Shown one piece after another: positions 36,101-42,173 of a stretch of DNA of 64,000 nucleotides. Made by a program: the position numbers and the translations under genes. The first letter of the stretch is position 1. Each line of letters begins with the position of its first letter. This stretch comes from Bufo bufo (lineage: Eukaryota; Chordata; Amphibia; Anura; Bufonidae): positions 210,433,359 through 210,497,358 of the forward strand of contig NC_053390.1 of the NCBI RefSeq assembly GCF_905171765.1, in the 5' to 3' direction. The notes beneath the pieces are model-generated. The model was not told the DNA's origin, did not search any database, and worked only from the letters and a program-made list of their open reading frames with translations.

Positions 36101-39100
36101 CCCATTGTTGTGCCATTCACCCACGACCATCACCTCATGTTACAGTATGATAATGCACGGCCCATATTGCAAGGATCTGTACACAATTCCTGGAAGCTGA
36201 AAACATTCCAGTTCTTGCATGGCCAGCAAACTCACCGGACATGTCACCCATTGAGCATGTTTGGGATGCTCTGGATCGGCGTATACGACAACGTGTTCCA
36301 GTTCCTGCCAATATTCTCTCCCCCCCCCCAGTAAGGAAAAACTGTGCACATTTCAGAGTGGACTTTTATTGTGGGCAGTCTAAGGCACACCTGTGCAATA
36401 TTCATGCTGTCTATCAGCACCTTGATATGCCACACCTGTGAGGTGGGATGAATTATCTCGGCAAAGGAGAAGTGCTCACTAACACAGATTTACACAGATT
36501 TGTGAACAATATTTGAGAGTAATAGGTCTTTTGTGTATGTAGAAAATGTTTCAGATCTTTGAGTTCAGATCATGCAAAATGGGAGCAAAACCGAAAGTTT
36601 TGTGTTTATATTTTTGGTCAGTGTAGAAAGGAGACACCCCCTTAAAATGAGACACTTAAGTACTGTATCTCTTCAGATGTTCTCTACTTATACTATCCAC
36701 ACCACTATAAGTACTTTAACCGTTTCTCGCACCATGCTGTAAATGTAGAGCATGACAAGCAGTATATTCTCAAACTATTCTATACATTTACAGCATAGTG
36801 ATGGAACCGGCTCACTTACTGACACCCTGCTGCAACAGCTGCGATCGGAGCTATCTCTGATCCTGGCCCTGACCGCAGCACCTAAGTGGTTTACAGATGA
36901 AGGACTCAAAAGGTAAAATTGGTTGTTTTACAAAGCGGTCTGGCCACCTGTGTAATAAATAGAGCTCAGCAGGCCGAGCTGTATGAGATTGTGCATTGGG
37001 TGTGGGGATTACTGTCAGAAGAAGGTGTTCAGTTCAGGATAAGGGTTGGGATAGGGGTGTTACTAGGGGAAGAGTCTAGGCCCCTTTTGATGCAGCCCAT
37101 TGTCTTATTGGCCTTGGCAGCAGCTGCCTGACACTGGTTTCTACAATTAAGTTTACTGTTAACAAAAATTCCTAGGCCCTTTTCCATGTCAGTGTTACAC
37201 AGAATTTTGCCATTTATTATGCACTGGTGACTTATGTGCATAACCTTACATTCATCAGTCAGCAACCCATTCCCGGCCAAGGACGTATGCCATAGGTCCT
37301 GGCAGGGTGGTAATTCAGTAGCTGCTTCTCTAGCGATACCCGTTACACGCTTCAGTAATAGTGGTAACGATGATCACTAGAGAGGACTGTCTAATATATG
37401 TCTGACAGATGGGAAAAAAACAGAACAGAAGTAATACAGGTTTTGTTTAGTTTTTTTGTGCCCATATTATGGATGTAACACCAGGACCACCCGCGGTTCA
37501 TCAGCACCAGTGCTATGATGCTCAGACATGTTTTCGGATGAACTGCAGGAAGTTCAGGTGTTGTGTCCATAGTAAGTAATAAAGCCCCTACACATTATAC
37601 CCGTCTGAACGCGGCCTTAGTTAATGCATTATATGAGGTTCAGGGATTTATCTTTGTTACATATTTACATCGTTCCCAATACTTGCATGCAAAAAAAATG
37701 GTTGCTGCATTCCTGCTGGTTCTGCATTTCTTTCACACATGCAGCATTGAATGTTTGAATTCCTCACATCCTGACTATATTTTACTCTGCTAGAGTACGC
37801 ATTTCAGTAACAAAAATTGGACAAAATATTACATTTGCTAATTATTGTTTGCTGCAAAGTTGCATGAAGGTTGTTTTAGGTTATATTTTTATACATAGTA
37901 TGTTTTGTGCTCTCAATAATTGTAGATTTTGGTAACCTACAAGCGGTTTTGTCGTGTACAGTAATATATGGTCATGTGGATGATGACCGTATATTACATG
38001 GCCTCTGTACGGGTGTTTTTAAAGGGAACGTGTCACCATGAAAATGCGAATTAAAGGGAACCTGTCACCAGGATTTTGTGTATAGAGCTGAGGACATGGG
38101 TTGCTAGATCACCGCTAGCACATCCGCAATACCCAGTCCCCATAGCTCTGTGTGCTTTTGTTGTGTCAAATATTTTTTTTATACATATGCAAATTAACCT
38201 GAGATGAGTCCTGTCCCTGACTCCTCTCCTGTCCCTGACTCATCTCAGGTTAATTTGCATATGTATCAAAGTTTTTTTTTAACACAATAAAAGCACACAG
38301 AGCTATGGGGACTGGATATTGCGAATGTGCTAGCGGCCATCTAGCAAACCATGTCCTCAGCTCTATACACAAATTCCAGGTGACAGGTTCCCTTTAATCT
38401 GCAGGCAGTATGTTATAAAGGAGGAGGAGCAGATTGATTGATATATAGTTTTGTATAATCTGTATTTCATTCATTTAAATTCCTCCTCATTCTGGGCTTT
38501 GAAGTCGAGGAGTCTGTCCTATCAGTGATTGACAGCCTTCCCTCTATGACTGTGTATACAGAGATAGCTGTCAATCATTGATAAGACCGCCTCCTTGACT
38601 TCAAAGCTTAGAATAGGCAGGAATTTAAATGTATAAATTATAAGTTTTACTGAATCTTTTCCCATTAAACTATATATCCGTCTGCTCAGCTCCTTCTGCT
38701 CGATAACACACTGCCTGCAGCTCAGCCAATGTTTAATGTGACAGGTTCCCTTTCAGAGCACAAGCTCTTGTTGATGTATATGAGATCTGCACACCTCAAT
38801 CTGTTATTATTACAATGTATTTATGTGTAAACCTTTGTGTAACGGACATGTGGAAGCGGAAAGCACACGCATGACTTCCGTGTGCTTTCTTCATCCATGT
38901 TTCTGTTCCGCAAAATACAGAACATGTCCTATGCTGGTCTGCAACAAAATGCGGCCTGCACACGGACCGCATCTGTATTGTGTGGATCCGTGAATTTTGG
39001 ACTGCAAAACGGACACGATTGTGTGCATGAAGCCTTATTTGCAGTAAAGGCAACTAAAGTCCTGACCTAGTTACCAAATGGCTAAATAAGTACTAAAGGG

Positions 39101-39662
39101 ATAGCACTAGTATGTTCTGGGCCAAGTATAACTTAATTTTTAGGTTATTTATTAATATATTTAGGAAGTATGTTTCTGGATGTTATGTGGCACCTCTTTT
39201 TTATGTTGACCAATATAAGTGCACTTTTTAAAAACATTCTGAAAATTACATTTTATTCTTGATTTTAGGGTATGTGCAAAATCCCAGTTTCTTTAAAGCT
39301 GGAAGTTAGGTGGACAAAATATGGGTCCTTGGTGAACCCACAGGCACAGATAGTGGATGTGGTGGAGAATATCGCCTATGCTTCTTTCCCTGTAAGTATC
39401 TGTAGCTCTTGATATATCAGATAAATATTTCATGCTTAGACAGAGTACAACCGCTGAATATTTTACGCAGTGTAAGGAATCTGGGCACGTCTGACTGTAC
39501 AATGTGTTTTGTTCACAGATTAATCTGGAAGGTGGAAGTTTTCTACAGATCTCTTCCTCTGTGACTTTTGTAGATGTCTCACAGCCAGCAAGTCCTGGTT
39601 ACAAAGCTCAGCCCACCATTGATGCAAAATTGCCCTTTGATTTCTTCCACCCATTCTTATAA
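1740..39662 (+). CDS. TCTN1: Tectonic-1, 14 coding exons (span includes introns)
   Basis: This gene encodes a tectonic family protein of the MKS/tectonic complex at the ciliary transition zone. That complex gates membrane-protein entry into cilia and affects Hedgehog signalling (family knowledge). The exon translations match human TCTN1 as I remember it: the cysteine motif [47 protein letters not shown] and the C-terminus [14 protein letters not shown]3 ends differently, so TCTN1 is preferred. The protein has an N-terminal hydrophobic signal peptide, a low-complexity Thr/Pro/Ser stretch, several N-glycosylation sequons and no C-terminal membrane segment. The exons join in frame over 1878 nt (625 residues; human is about 587, the extra length lying partly in the N-terminal linker). 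The ATG at 1740 has a strong Kozak context (GCCGCCATG). No disabling change was seen. Confidence 0.95.
2373..2689. mobile_element. MITE, GGCCTCNTGCACA family
   Basis: The ends are GGCCTCTTGCACATG and GTACAAGAGGCC, inverted. The interior carries GGATC-rich inverted arms around GACCCATTCAAGTTGAATGG. The family recurs at 4164, 5265, 9381, 26463 and 56271. Confidence 0.75.
2963..3103. repeat. hAT-like MITE remnant with paired ZNF143-like motifs
   Basis: Inverted copies of ACTACAACTCCCAG occur at 2984-3002 and 3044-3062, and the right end GGTTGCTGACCCCTGA looks like a terminal repeat. The left terminal repeat is not recognisable, so the copy is probably truncated or decayed. Confidence 0.55.
3181..3785. 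mobile_element. TTAA-flanked MITE with larger palindromic core
   Basis: Flanking TTAA lies at 3181-3184 and 3782-3785. The terminal repeats are AAAGGGAACCTGTCACC and its inverse. It is the same family as 105-453 but carries an extra CG-rich palindrome (about 3352-3620), which includes GACGTC and GCGCATGCGC motifs. Confidence 0.85.
4164..4500. mobile_element. MITE, GGGCTCATGCACACG family
   Basis: Left end GGGCTCATGCACACGAACGT, right end GGTCGTGTGCATGAGCTC, inverted. It lies in TCTN1 intron 1, and no coding capacity was seen. Confidence 0.75.
4988..5108 (+). CDS. TCTN1: TCTN1 exon 2 (cysteine-rich motif)
   Basis: The acceptor TTCTCCTCAG precedes it and GTAAGT follows it. It enters in phase 1 and leaves in phase 2. 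It encodes the tectonic hallmark [19 protein letters not shown] followed by [16 protein letters not shown], almost residue for residue the human motif. Confidence 0.96.
5132..5256. mobile_element. Short TTAA-flanked MITE just after exon 2
   Basis: TTAA lies at 5132-5135 and 5253-5256. The interior shares the GATGACCTA and CCCGCAATCAGCTGTTT cores of the AAAGGGGTT family. It begins only ~23 bp downstream of the exon 2 donor. Confidence 0.65.
5265..5584. mobile_element. MITE, GGCCTCATGCACACG family
   Basis: The terminal inverted repeats are AGGCCTCATGCACACGG and CGCGTGCATGAGGCCT. The interior contains the family core ATTCAACTTGAATGGGTCCG. Confidence 0.8.
6535..7166. mobile_element. TTAA-family MITE carrying a nested hAT MITE
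   Basis: This is an AAAGGGGTT-type element with arms containing GATGACCTATTCTCAGG and its inverse. The left TTAA has become CTAA; the right TTAA is at 7163-7166. A 179-bp element is inserted at 6579. Confidence 0.7.
6579..6757. mobile_element. hAT-type MITE with perfect 8-bp target duplication
   Basis: The terminal repeats are TAGTGTTGAGCGAAC and GTTCGCTCAACCCTA. CTGATGAC lies on both sides (6571-6578 and 6758-6765). The whole element is an almost perfect palindrome. An 8-bp duplication is the hAT hallmark. Confidence 0.88.
7273..7827. mobile_element. TTAA-flanked palindromic MITE
   Basis: Ends AAAGGGAATTTGTCACC and inverse-like GACTGACTCCCTTT, with TTAA at 7273-7276 and 7824-7827. Both TTAA sites are shared with neighbouring AAAGGGGTT-family sequence, so three elements sit end to end. 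Open frames inside are palindrome artefacts. Confidence 0.75.
8953..10161 (-). mobile_element. 5'-truncated L1/Tx1-type LINE with 17-bp target duplication
   Basis: The 17-bp sequence GAAAAGTATATATACTT occurs at 8953-8969 and 10145-10161. A T run (the - strand poly-A tail) follows the first copy. The - strand encodes an ORF2 C-terminus (about 9849-10142) with [11 protein letters not shown] and a CTRCG..HMIW motif typical of L1/Tx1 elements. The copy is 5'-truncated inside ORF2 and carries stops and frameshifts. A MITE interrupts it at 9381-9668. It sits in TCTN1 intron 2, antisense to the gene. Confidence 0.85.
9381..9668. mobile_element. MITE nested in the truncated LINE
   Basis: The terminal repeats are TAGGCCGAATGCACACGG and CGTGTGCATTCGGCCTTA. 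The arms pair over more than 100 bp around 9510. It splits the LINE ORF2 remnant, so it inserted after the LINE. Confidence 0.85.
10317..10792. mobile_element. MITE, GGCTACTTTCACACT family
   Basis: Ends AAGGCTACTTTCACACT and GTGTGACAGTAGCCTAA, inverted. The interior repeats the palindrome ACGGATCCGT many times. Related copies lie at 13766, 17873, 23283, 31447, 51445 and 57264. Confidence 0.8.
11942..12080. mobile_element. Palindromic MITE with X-box-like and CCAAT motifs
   Basis: The arms 11942-12004 and 12018-12080 are near-perfect inverses. Each carries an RFX-like site (GTTGCCCATGGCAAC at 11965-11979; GTTGCTATGGGCAAC at 12043-12057) directly beside a CCAAT box. It lies in intron 2 of TCTN1, inside or beside a decayed AAAGGGTTTT-type element. 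Confidence 0.75.
12148..12180. repeat. Poly-T tract
   Basis: A run of more than 30 T residues. It could be a retroposon tail on the - strand, but no element body or target duplication was recognised beside it. Confidence 0.7.
12556..12683 (+). CDS. TCTN1: TCTN1 exon 3
   Basis: The acceptor TTCTTACAG precedes it and GTGAGT follows it. It enters in phase 2 and leaves in phase 1. The translation starts [17 protein letters not shown] and ends [13 protein letters not shown], matching the segment after the Cys motif in human TCTN1. Confidence 0.95.
13766..14262. mobile_element. MITE nested near the Tc1 end
   Basis: The terminal repeats are TAGGCTACTTTCACACTAGC and the inverse GTGTGAAAGTAGCCTA. 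The interior has many GGATCCGT palindromes. Tc1 sequence resumes immediately on the right side. Confidence 0.85.
14582..15162. mobile_element. TTAA MITE inserted in the Tc1 transposase
   Basis: TTAA is duplicated at 14582-14585 and 15159-15162. Long inverted arms start with AGGCATTCTGTCATCAGATT. Removing the element leaves CAATCTTTAAGTCTGACCAC, continuous Tc1 coding sequence, which shows the insertion directly. Confidence 0.9.
15127..15906 (-). pseudogene. Tc1 transposase pseudogene (DD34E type)
   Basis: Read on the - strand in several frames, this shows the N-terminal helix-turn-helix piece ([20 protein letters not shown]), then VLWSDDTKI with the first Asp. [13 protein letters not shown] and DNDPKHTAK with the second Asp follow, then DLNPIENLW with the Glu. 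Frameshifts separate these blocks, and a TTAA MITE at 15162 cuts off the C-terminus, which resumes leftwards of 14582. It is a non-functional cut-and-paste transposase, not a host gene. Confidence 0.9.
17015..17169 (+). CDS. TCTN1: TCTN1 exon 4
   Basis: The acceptor TTTTTGCTCTAG precedes it and GTAATA follows it. It enters in phase 1 and leaves in phase 0. It encodes [12 protein letters not shown] and ends with NASKYE, which includes an N-glycosylation sequon and corresponds to human PALSFINPE...KYE. Confidence 0.95.
17873..18243. repeat. MITE fragment, GGCTACNTTCACA family
   Basis: It starts AAGGCTACCTTCACATTAG and carries the GGATCCGT-rich interior. It ends at GTTCAGTTCAGTTTT without an inverse end. 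The related copy at 57264-57549 stops at the same place, so this may be a true derivative end rather than random truncation. Confidence 0.65.
18399..18776. mobile_element. TTAA-flanked MITE
   Basis: TTAA at 18399-18402 and 18773-18776, ends AAAGGGAACCTGTCACA and GTGACAGGTTCCCTTT. The arms contain GATTGACAG near the centre. The copy at 38019-38754 shares the interior but holds a second MITE. Confidence 0.85.
19060..20340. repeat. Unassigned repeat-like block with a short minisatellite
   Basis: Between 19800 and 19920 a degenerate unit of about 18-20 bp (GTAGCAGAGTTGA) recurs several times, so the - strand reads as low-complexity protein. The overall look suggests LTR-retrotransposon or DIRS-like non-coding sequence, but I saw no terminal repeats or protein domain. 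Confidence 0.4.
20845..21182. repeat. AAAGGGGTT-family MITE, left end lost
   Basis: It carries the paired cores GCCGATCAGCTGTGTCAGGG and CAGCTGATTGGCGGGGGTCC and ends at TTAA 21179-21182. A poly-C run near 21111 interrupts the right arm. Confidence 0.65.
21953..21979. repeat. (AT)n microsatellite beside exon 5 acceptor
   Basis: A run of about 13 AT units, preceded by an A-rich stretch and followed by the T/G-rich acceptor tract of TCTN1 exon 5. Confidence 0.9.
22011..22098 (+). CDS. TCTN1: TCTN1 exon 5
   Basis: It encodes [19 protein letters not shown] followed by [10 protein letters not shown], matching human YGVPLQTSDSFLRFP...CTDNNP. The acceptor follows a T/G-rich tract that itself follows an (AT)n run. 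The donor is GTAAGA, phase 1. Confidence 0.94.
22235..23110. mobile_element. TTAA MITE with a nested MITE (TCTN1 intron 5)
   Basis: TTAA at 22235-22238 and 23107-23110. Outer arms AAAGGGGTTATCCAG and GATAACCCCTTT. The nested element 22494-22998 has ends AGGGTCCATTCACACGTCCG and CGGACGTGTGAATGGACCC. The remaining intron 5 holds MITEs at 23283-23735 and 23822-24147. Confidence 0.8.
22494..22998. mobile_element. MITE, GGGTCCATTCACACG family (nested)
   Basis: Perfectly inverse ends interrupt the outer TTAA element. Relatives lie at 23822-24147 and 49504-49771. Confidence 0.8.
23283..23735. mobile_element. MITE, GGCTATTTTCA family
   Basis: Ends TTAGGCTATTTTCATCCTA and TAGTGTGAAAATAGCCTAA. The interior is GGATCCGT-rich, like 10317-10792. 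Confidence 0.75.
23822..24147. mobile_element. MITE, TAGGCTACAGTCACACG family
   Basis: Ends TTAGGCTACAGTCACACGAC and inverse-like ACACGGTCGTATGAATGAG. The interior has GCGGTCCGCAAATTGCGG palindromes. Confidence 0.65.
24352..24458 (+). CDS. TCTN1: TCTN1 exon 6
   Basis: The acceptor CTTTTCAATAG precedes it and GTGAGT follows it. It enters in phase 1 and leaves in phase 0. The translation [18 protein letters not shown] continues [17 protein letters not shown] and aligns with human FLVNQAVKCTRKINLEQC. The reading frame stays open upstream of the acceptor, but that stretch has no similarity to tectonics. Confidence 0.93.
24809..24955. mobile_element. hAT-type MITE with ZNF143-like motifs (TCTN1 intron 6)
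   Basis: GTTTAGAA flanks it on both sides (24801-24808 and 24956-24963), an 8-bp target duplication. The terminal repeats are CAGGGATGCTCAACC and GGTTGAGCATGCCTG. Each arm contains ACTACAACTCCCA (24847-24865 and, inverted, 24899-24917). Confidence 0.88.
25210..25230 (+). CDS. TCTN1: TCTN1 exon 7, 21-nt microexon
   Basis: Seven codons (VPTSQNA) lie between ATTATGGCAG and GTAAGA, phase 0 on both sides. The human protein has VPDSRKK at this point, so a microexon of the same length seems conserved. Skipping it would keep the frame, so it could be an alternative exon. Confidence 0.85.
25446..25571 (+). CDS. TCTN1: TCTN1 exon 8
   Basis: Forty-two codons, phase 0 at both ends, with acceptor TTTTATTGCAG and donor GTAAGA. 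It encodes [15 protein letters not shown] and ends with CNDVVLG, corresponding to human VPITVQSIVIQSLN...CVNVVLE. Confidence 0.93.
25885..26320. mobile_element. Palindromic MITE, ACAATGGGGGCATA family
   Basis: Left arm TTAGACAATGGGGGCATATC, right arm inverse ..GCCCCCATTGTCTGAGATGA, ending at TTAA 26317-26320. Inner pairs include ATATCGAGAACGGAG and its inverse. Confidence 0.75.
26463..26789. mobile_element. MITE, GGCTTCATGCACA family
   Basis: Ends TTAGGCTTCATGCACAGGA and inverse GTCATGTGCATGAGGCCTTA. The interior carries GCGGTCCGCAAATAGCGGAT-type palindromes. Confidence 0.75.
27951..28070 (+). CDS. TCTN1: TCTN1 exon 9
   Basis: Forty codons, phase 0 at both ends, acceptor TTATTCCTTAG and donor GTACAG. 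The translation [20 protein letters not shown] continues [20 protein letters not shown], matching human [21 protein letters not shown]. Confidence 0.94.
29562..29975. mobile_element. TTAA-flanked MITE, well-preserved palindrome
   Basis: TTAA at 29562-29565 and 29972-29975. It is one of the best-preserved AAAGGGGTT-family copies: arms of about 200 bp pair around a short loop at 29770 and contain GACGTCA and CGCCGATCAGCTGTTTGAGA. Confidence 0.88.
30391..30622. mobile_element. Short TTAA-flanked MITE
   Basis: TTAA at 30391-30394 and 30619-30622, ends AAAGGGGTCTCCAGG and inverse-like AGAGAACCCCTTT. Confidence 0.65.
31123..31205 (+). CDS. TCTN1: TCTN1 exon 10, followed by a U12-type donor
   Basis: The acceptor TTCTGTTACAG precedes it and it enters in phase 0. 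It encodes [20 protein letters not shown] then VAGFKLS and leaves in phase 2 (CA). No GT donor follows. The next bases are ATATCCTTT, the exact consensus of an AT-type U12 donor. Confidence 0.9.
31447..31698. mobile_element. MITE in the U12 intron
   Basis: Ends AGCTATTTTCACACTAGCGG and inverse CCGCTAGTGTGAAAATAGCC. It belongs to the GGCTACTTTCACACT superfamily of small elements. Confidence 0.8.
32766..32939. repeat. Tandem duplication, 2 x 87 bp
   Basis: The unit beginning GACCATGTATTACAGGGACA occurs at 32766-32852 and again at 32853-32939, differing at only a few positions. Since 87 is a multiple of three, the open frame repeats the same peptide twice, but there is no sign that it is translated. 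Confidence 0.93.
33702..33832. mobile_element. Short TTAA MITE just upstream of the U12 branch site
   Basis: TTAA at 33702-33705 and 33829-33832, ends AAAGGGGTTGTCCGC and inverse-like TTGGACAACCCC. It ends 47 bp before the proposed branch site of TCTN1 intron 10. Confidence 0.65.
33897..34040 (+). CDS. TCTN1: TCTN1 exon 11
   Basis: It encodes [20 protein letters not shown], then [20 protein letters not shown] and MMSGCRLR, clearly the human segment GSGIIQTTNRYGQL...[19 protein letters not shown]. The donor is GTAAGG, phase 2. The 3' half is certain; the exact first base depends on the U12 acceptor. Confidence 0.85.
34788..34959 (+). CDS. TCTN1: TCTN1 exon 12
   Basis: The acceptor TCTCCTCTTTAG precedes it and GTAACT follows it. 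It enters in phase 2 and leaves in phase 0. It contains [15 protein letters not shown] and [11 protein letters not shown], matching human [25 protein letters not shown]. Confidence 0.95.
35185..36623 (+). mobile_element. Tc1/mariner element with very long terminal repeats
   Basis: The element starts CACTGACCAAAAATATAAAC and ends with its inverse, flanked by TA (35183-35184 and 36624-36625). The inverted repeats extend over more than 200 bp. The body is a degenerate Tc1 transposase on the + strand. Confidence 0.92.
35393..36334 (+). pseudogene. Tc1-like transposase pseudogene
   Basis: A 313-codon open frame covers the middle of the transposase but begins inside the terminal repeat. A better start lies at 35471 in another frame ([20 protein letters not shown]), followed by a frameshift near 35590. 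Recognisable blocks are [39 protein letters not shown] (first catalytic Asp), [11 protein letters not shown] and LQYDNARP (second Asp). The last block, [14 protein letters not shown] (catalytic Glu), is in yet another frame from 36241. The C-terminal end is missing. It is an inactive DDE transposase. Confidence 0.9.
37029..37290 (-). pseudogene. Non-LTR retrotransposon reverse-transcriptase fragment
   Basis: The - strand encodes CKVMHIS, then [20 protein letters not shown] and [18 protein letters not shown]. This is the thumb-side segment of CR1/L2/Rex-like reverse transcriptases (family consensus EKDLGV..KL..S.QC..AA.KAN...G.IKR). No other part of the element was recognised. Confidence 0.75.
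38019..38754. mobile_element. TTAA MITE carrying a second TTAA MITE
   Basis: The outer ends are AAAGGGAACGTGTCACC and GTGACAGGTTCCCTTT, homologous to 18399-18776. The inner element 38051-38397 has its own TTAA pair (38051-38054 and 38394-38397) and belongs to the 105-453 family. The intact relative at 18399 shows what the outer element looked like before insertion. Confidence 0.88.
38051..38397. mobile_element. Inner TTAA MITE (105-453 family)
   Basis: Its ends AAAGGGAACCTGTCACC and AGGTGACAGGTTCCCTTT and its interior are nearly the same as those of 105-453. The centre contains duplicated CCTGTCCCTGACTC. Confidence 0.88.
39269..39391 (+). CDS. TCTN1: TCTN1 exon 13
   Basis: Forty-one codons, phase 0 at both ends. 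The acceptor is TTCTTGATTTTAG and the donor GTAAGT. It encodes [20 protein letters not shown] followed by [13 protein letters not shown], a strongly conserved part of tectonic-1. The following intron is only 127 bp. Confidence 0.95.
39519..39662 (+). CDS. TCTN1: TCTN1 exon 14, stop codon
   Basis: The acceptor GTTCACAG precedes it. The translation includes [19 protein letters not shown] and ends [10 protein letters not shown] before TAA at 39660. This is the TCTN1-type soluble C-terminus; TCTN3 continues into a hydrophobic tail. Confidence 0.95.
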   Translation: MNLEGGSFLQISSSVTFVDVSQPASPGYKAQPTIDAKLPFDFFHPFL

Positions 39663-39974
39663 ATACACTGGTAAAACATTACTTGTTTCTCTGGCTTACG
39701 TCTTCACATAATAATTGGCTCTGTAAATGATTGGGCAGTTTCTTGCCTTCTGGTGTTTTAACATTTCTGCAGTAAAACAGAATGAGGCAGATTTACCATT
39801 GAAAATGCACCAGTTTTTGGTGCAATTTGCACCAACTGGCTTTCATACTTTGAACTGCATTTATCAGACACTTTTCTAACCTTTTATGCTGAATGTGACA
39901 AAGGGGTGTGGCATATTAGAAATGGGAGTGGCTTAAGTGCGCCTCCGTGCGCCAATTTATAAGTGGTGTAAACT

Positions 39975-41170
39975 TTAGGGCCCTTTACACTGCCCGCTGT
40001 TCGGGCATATTGCTAATGTGCATTCGTAAAAAAGCTCGTTAGCGATAATCTGCCGGTGTAAAGGTGCAGCCGATTACCCAATGAACGAGCTAAACATCTG
40101 GTAATAGGATCATTTGTGTGGACACCTAAATCATCGTTTGCGGACAGAAGATCGTTCCGTCTAAACAGCCTCTGCTGCCAGAAAACAATGGTTCTGTATG
40201 GGGACGAGTGATGACATTAGTGATCGCTCCTCTCCGTACTGGGGAGGAGATCTCTGCATGTAAATGCATCAGTCTCCTTCACTGACGAGCAGGAGTTGCC
40301 AGGAAGGAACACTTACTTCCCGACAATCCTCGATACATCAGGCCATGTAAAGGGGCTTTTGGCCTAGTCTAAAGATATGACAGATTTATCATCAAGCATC
40401 AGTCAGTGTGATAAATCTGGAGCAGTTTAATGGTCCTTTCAGACGTAGAGATGATCTGGCAGATTATCAGGAACGAAGCAGACAATCCTGATATCTGTCA
40501 GATGATCGGTGGAGATGAGGGTTTTATTTACATGCAACAATCACCTGTATCACTGTATGGGGACAAGCGATCAACATAACGTTAACTTTTCCCCATAGAG
40601 AATCATTTATTCCTGCACAGCAGATGGTTCTTAAAAGTCCCTTTTAGATGGGACGATACAGCAGGCGATTGTCTGCAAGACATCGTTCCTTCCTGGTGAT
40701 CGCCTGCTCGTCAGCAATGGAGACCGCTGCTATTACATGCTGCCATCACTCATCCCCATACAGACTCATTGTTTTCCGGCAGCAGAGCGCGTTTACACAG
40801 CACAATCTGCTGCCAGCAAATGGCGATTTTTGTGTCCGCACGAGCGTTTCACTCGTTCATCAGGTAATCAGCGGCACCTATAAACTGCCAGATAATCGCT
40901 ATCAAGCGTTCCTCTGAACACTCATTAGCGATTATCTGGCAGATTCTAGGCCTGTGTAAAGGGCCCTTTATACAACAAGATCTACTGCACAGGAACGAGG
41001 ATTTTCAGTGCCAGGAAAATAACAGGATCACCCAATGAACAAGTGTTTGCCTGTTCATCAGGTGCCCGCCAGCACCTTTTACACAGGCAGATGATTGGGA
41101 ACGAATGTTTATGCAAATGCTCATCCCCAATCATTTGCCTGATAATCGGTCTGTGTAAAAGGACCTTAAG
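39975..41170. repeat. Cluster of GTGTAAAGGGCCC-type MITEs
   Basis: The left end AGGGCCCTTTACACTGCCC pairs with GTGTAAAGGGCCCTTTA at about 40970. A second pair, TAATGGTCCTTTCAGACG and GTGTAAAAGGACCTTAA, spans 40432-41170. The overlap implies repeated nesting or rearrangement. Confidence 0.6.
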
Positions 41171-41276
41171 ACTGCCAGTCTGAGCTTACAGTGTCTTACT
41201 TTTAGACACTATTAGTAAATCCGCCCCAAAGTTTGCGGTATACACAAAAGTGATTTACAGGAACGTGAAACCTAGA

Positions 41277-41282
41277 AATAAA
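41277..41282 (+). terminator. Candidate TCTN1 polyadenylation signal AATAAA
   Basis: This is the first plain AATAAA on the + strand after the TCTN1 stop, 1.6 kb downstream. The distance and intervening repeats make it a weak candidate; a variant signal nearer the stop is just as possible. Confidence 0.25.
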
Positions 41283-41413
41283 TGGTAAAATAAACCACAG
41301 ATAAACTTGCTACACAATCTGCAAAACTTTCCATATGTGCCTATGTTATGTCTTGTAGAAAACCTGCATTCAGTGGATTACTTTTAATTAACAGTGATTA
41401 TTGGGCCTTTTAA

Positions 41414-42173
41414 GGCCTCTTTCACACTTGCGTTGTCCGGATCCGGCGTGTACTCCATTTGCCGGAGGTGCCCGCCGGATCCGGAAAAACGCAAGTGAAC
41501 TGAAACCATTTGAAGATGGATCCGTCTTCAAAATGCGTTCAGTGTTACTATGGCAGCCAGGACGCTATTAAAGTCCTGGTTGCCATAGTAGTAGTGGGGA
41601 GCGGGGGAGCAGTATACTTACAGTCCGTGCGACTCCCGGGGCGCTCCAGAATGACGTCAGAGCACCCCATGCGCATGGATGACGTGATCCATGCGACACG
41701 TCATCCATGAGCGTGGGGCGCCCTGACGTCACTCTGAAGCGCCCGGGGAGCCGCACGGACGGTAAGTATACTGCTCCCCACTACACTTTACCATGGCTGC
41801 CAGGACTTTAGCGTCCTGGCAGCCATGGTAACCATTCAGAAAAATCTAAACGTCGGATCCGGCAATGCGCCGAAACAATGTTTAGCTTAAGGCCTGATCC
41901 GGATTAATGCCTTTCAATGGGCATTAATTCCGGATCCGGCCTTGCGGCAAGTGTTCAGGTTTTTTGGCCGCAGCAAAAAGCGCAGCATGCTGCGGTATTT
42001 TCTCCGGCCAAAAAATCTTCCGGTCCGGAACTGAAGACATCCTGATGCATCCTGAATGGATTTCTCTCCATTCGGAATGCATTAGGATAAAACTGATCAG
42101 GATTCTTCCTGCATAGAGCCCCGACGATGGAACTCTATGCCGGAAGAAAAGAACGCAAGTGTGAAAGAGCCCT
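41414..42173. mobile_element. ~750-bp palindromic DNA element, copy 2 of 2
   Basis: Ends GGCCTCTTTCACACTTGCGT and GCAAGTGTGAAAGAGCCC. It is collinear with 481-1230 over essentially its whole length and in the same orientation. The two copies bracket TCTN1. Confidence 0.88.

Larger units (their letters stand above)
34960..39268. other. TCTN1 intron 12: Tc1, LINE remnant, nested MITEs
   Basis: A GT-AG intron. Contents are the Tc1 element 35185-36623, a LINE fragment near 37029-37280, nested TTAA MITEs 38019-38754 and a MITE near 38815-39036. 37300-38000 shows nothing I recognise. Confidence 0.75.
39663..41413. other. TCTN1 3' flank: UTR and interleaved MITEs
   Basis: No AATAAA is evident close to the stop. 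The first clear one is at 41277-41282, downstream of repeats. From 39975 to 41170 several elements with ends like GGGCCCTTTACAC and GTGTAAAAGGACC are interleaved. The true polyadenylation site cannot be fixed from sequence alone. Confidence 0.6.

Noticed and set aside
35393..36334. 313-codon open frame as a host gene
   Set aside because: It is bounded by Tc1 terminal repeats, has DDE transposase motifs and is frame-broken at both ends.
1740..39662. TCTN3 or TCTN2 as the identity of the gene
   Set aside because: The C-terminus [10 protein letters not shown] and the [13 protein letters not shown] segment fit TCTN1. TCTN3 has a different, longer hydrophobic end.
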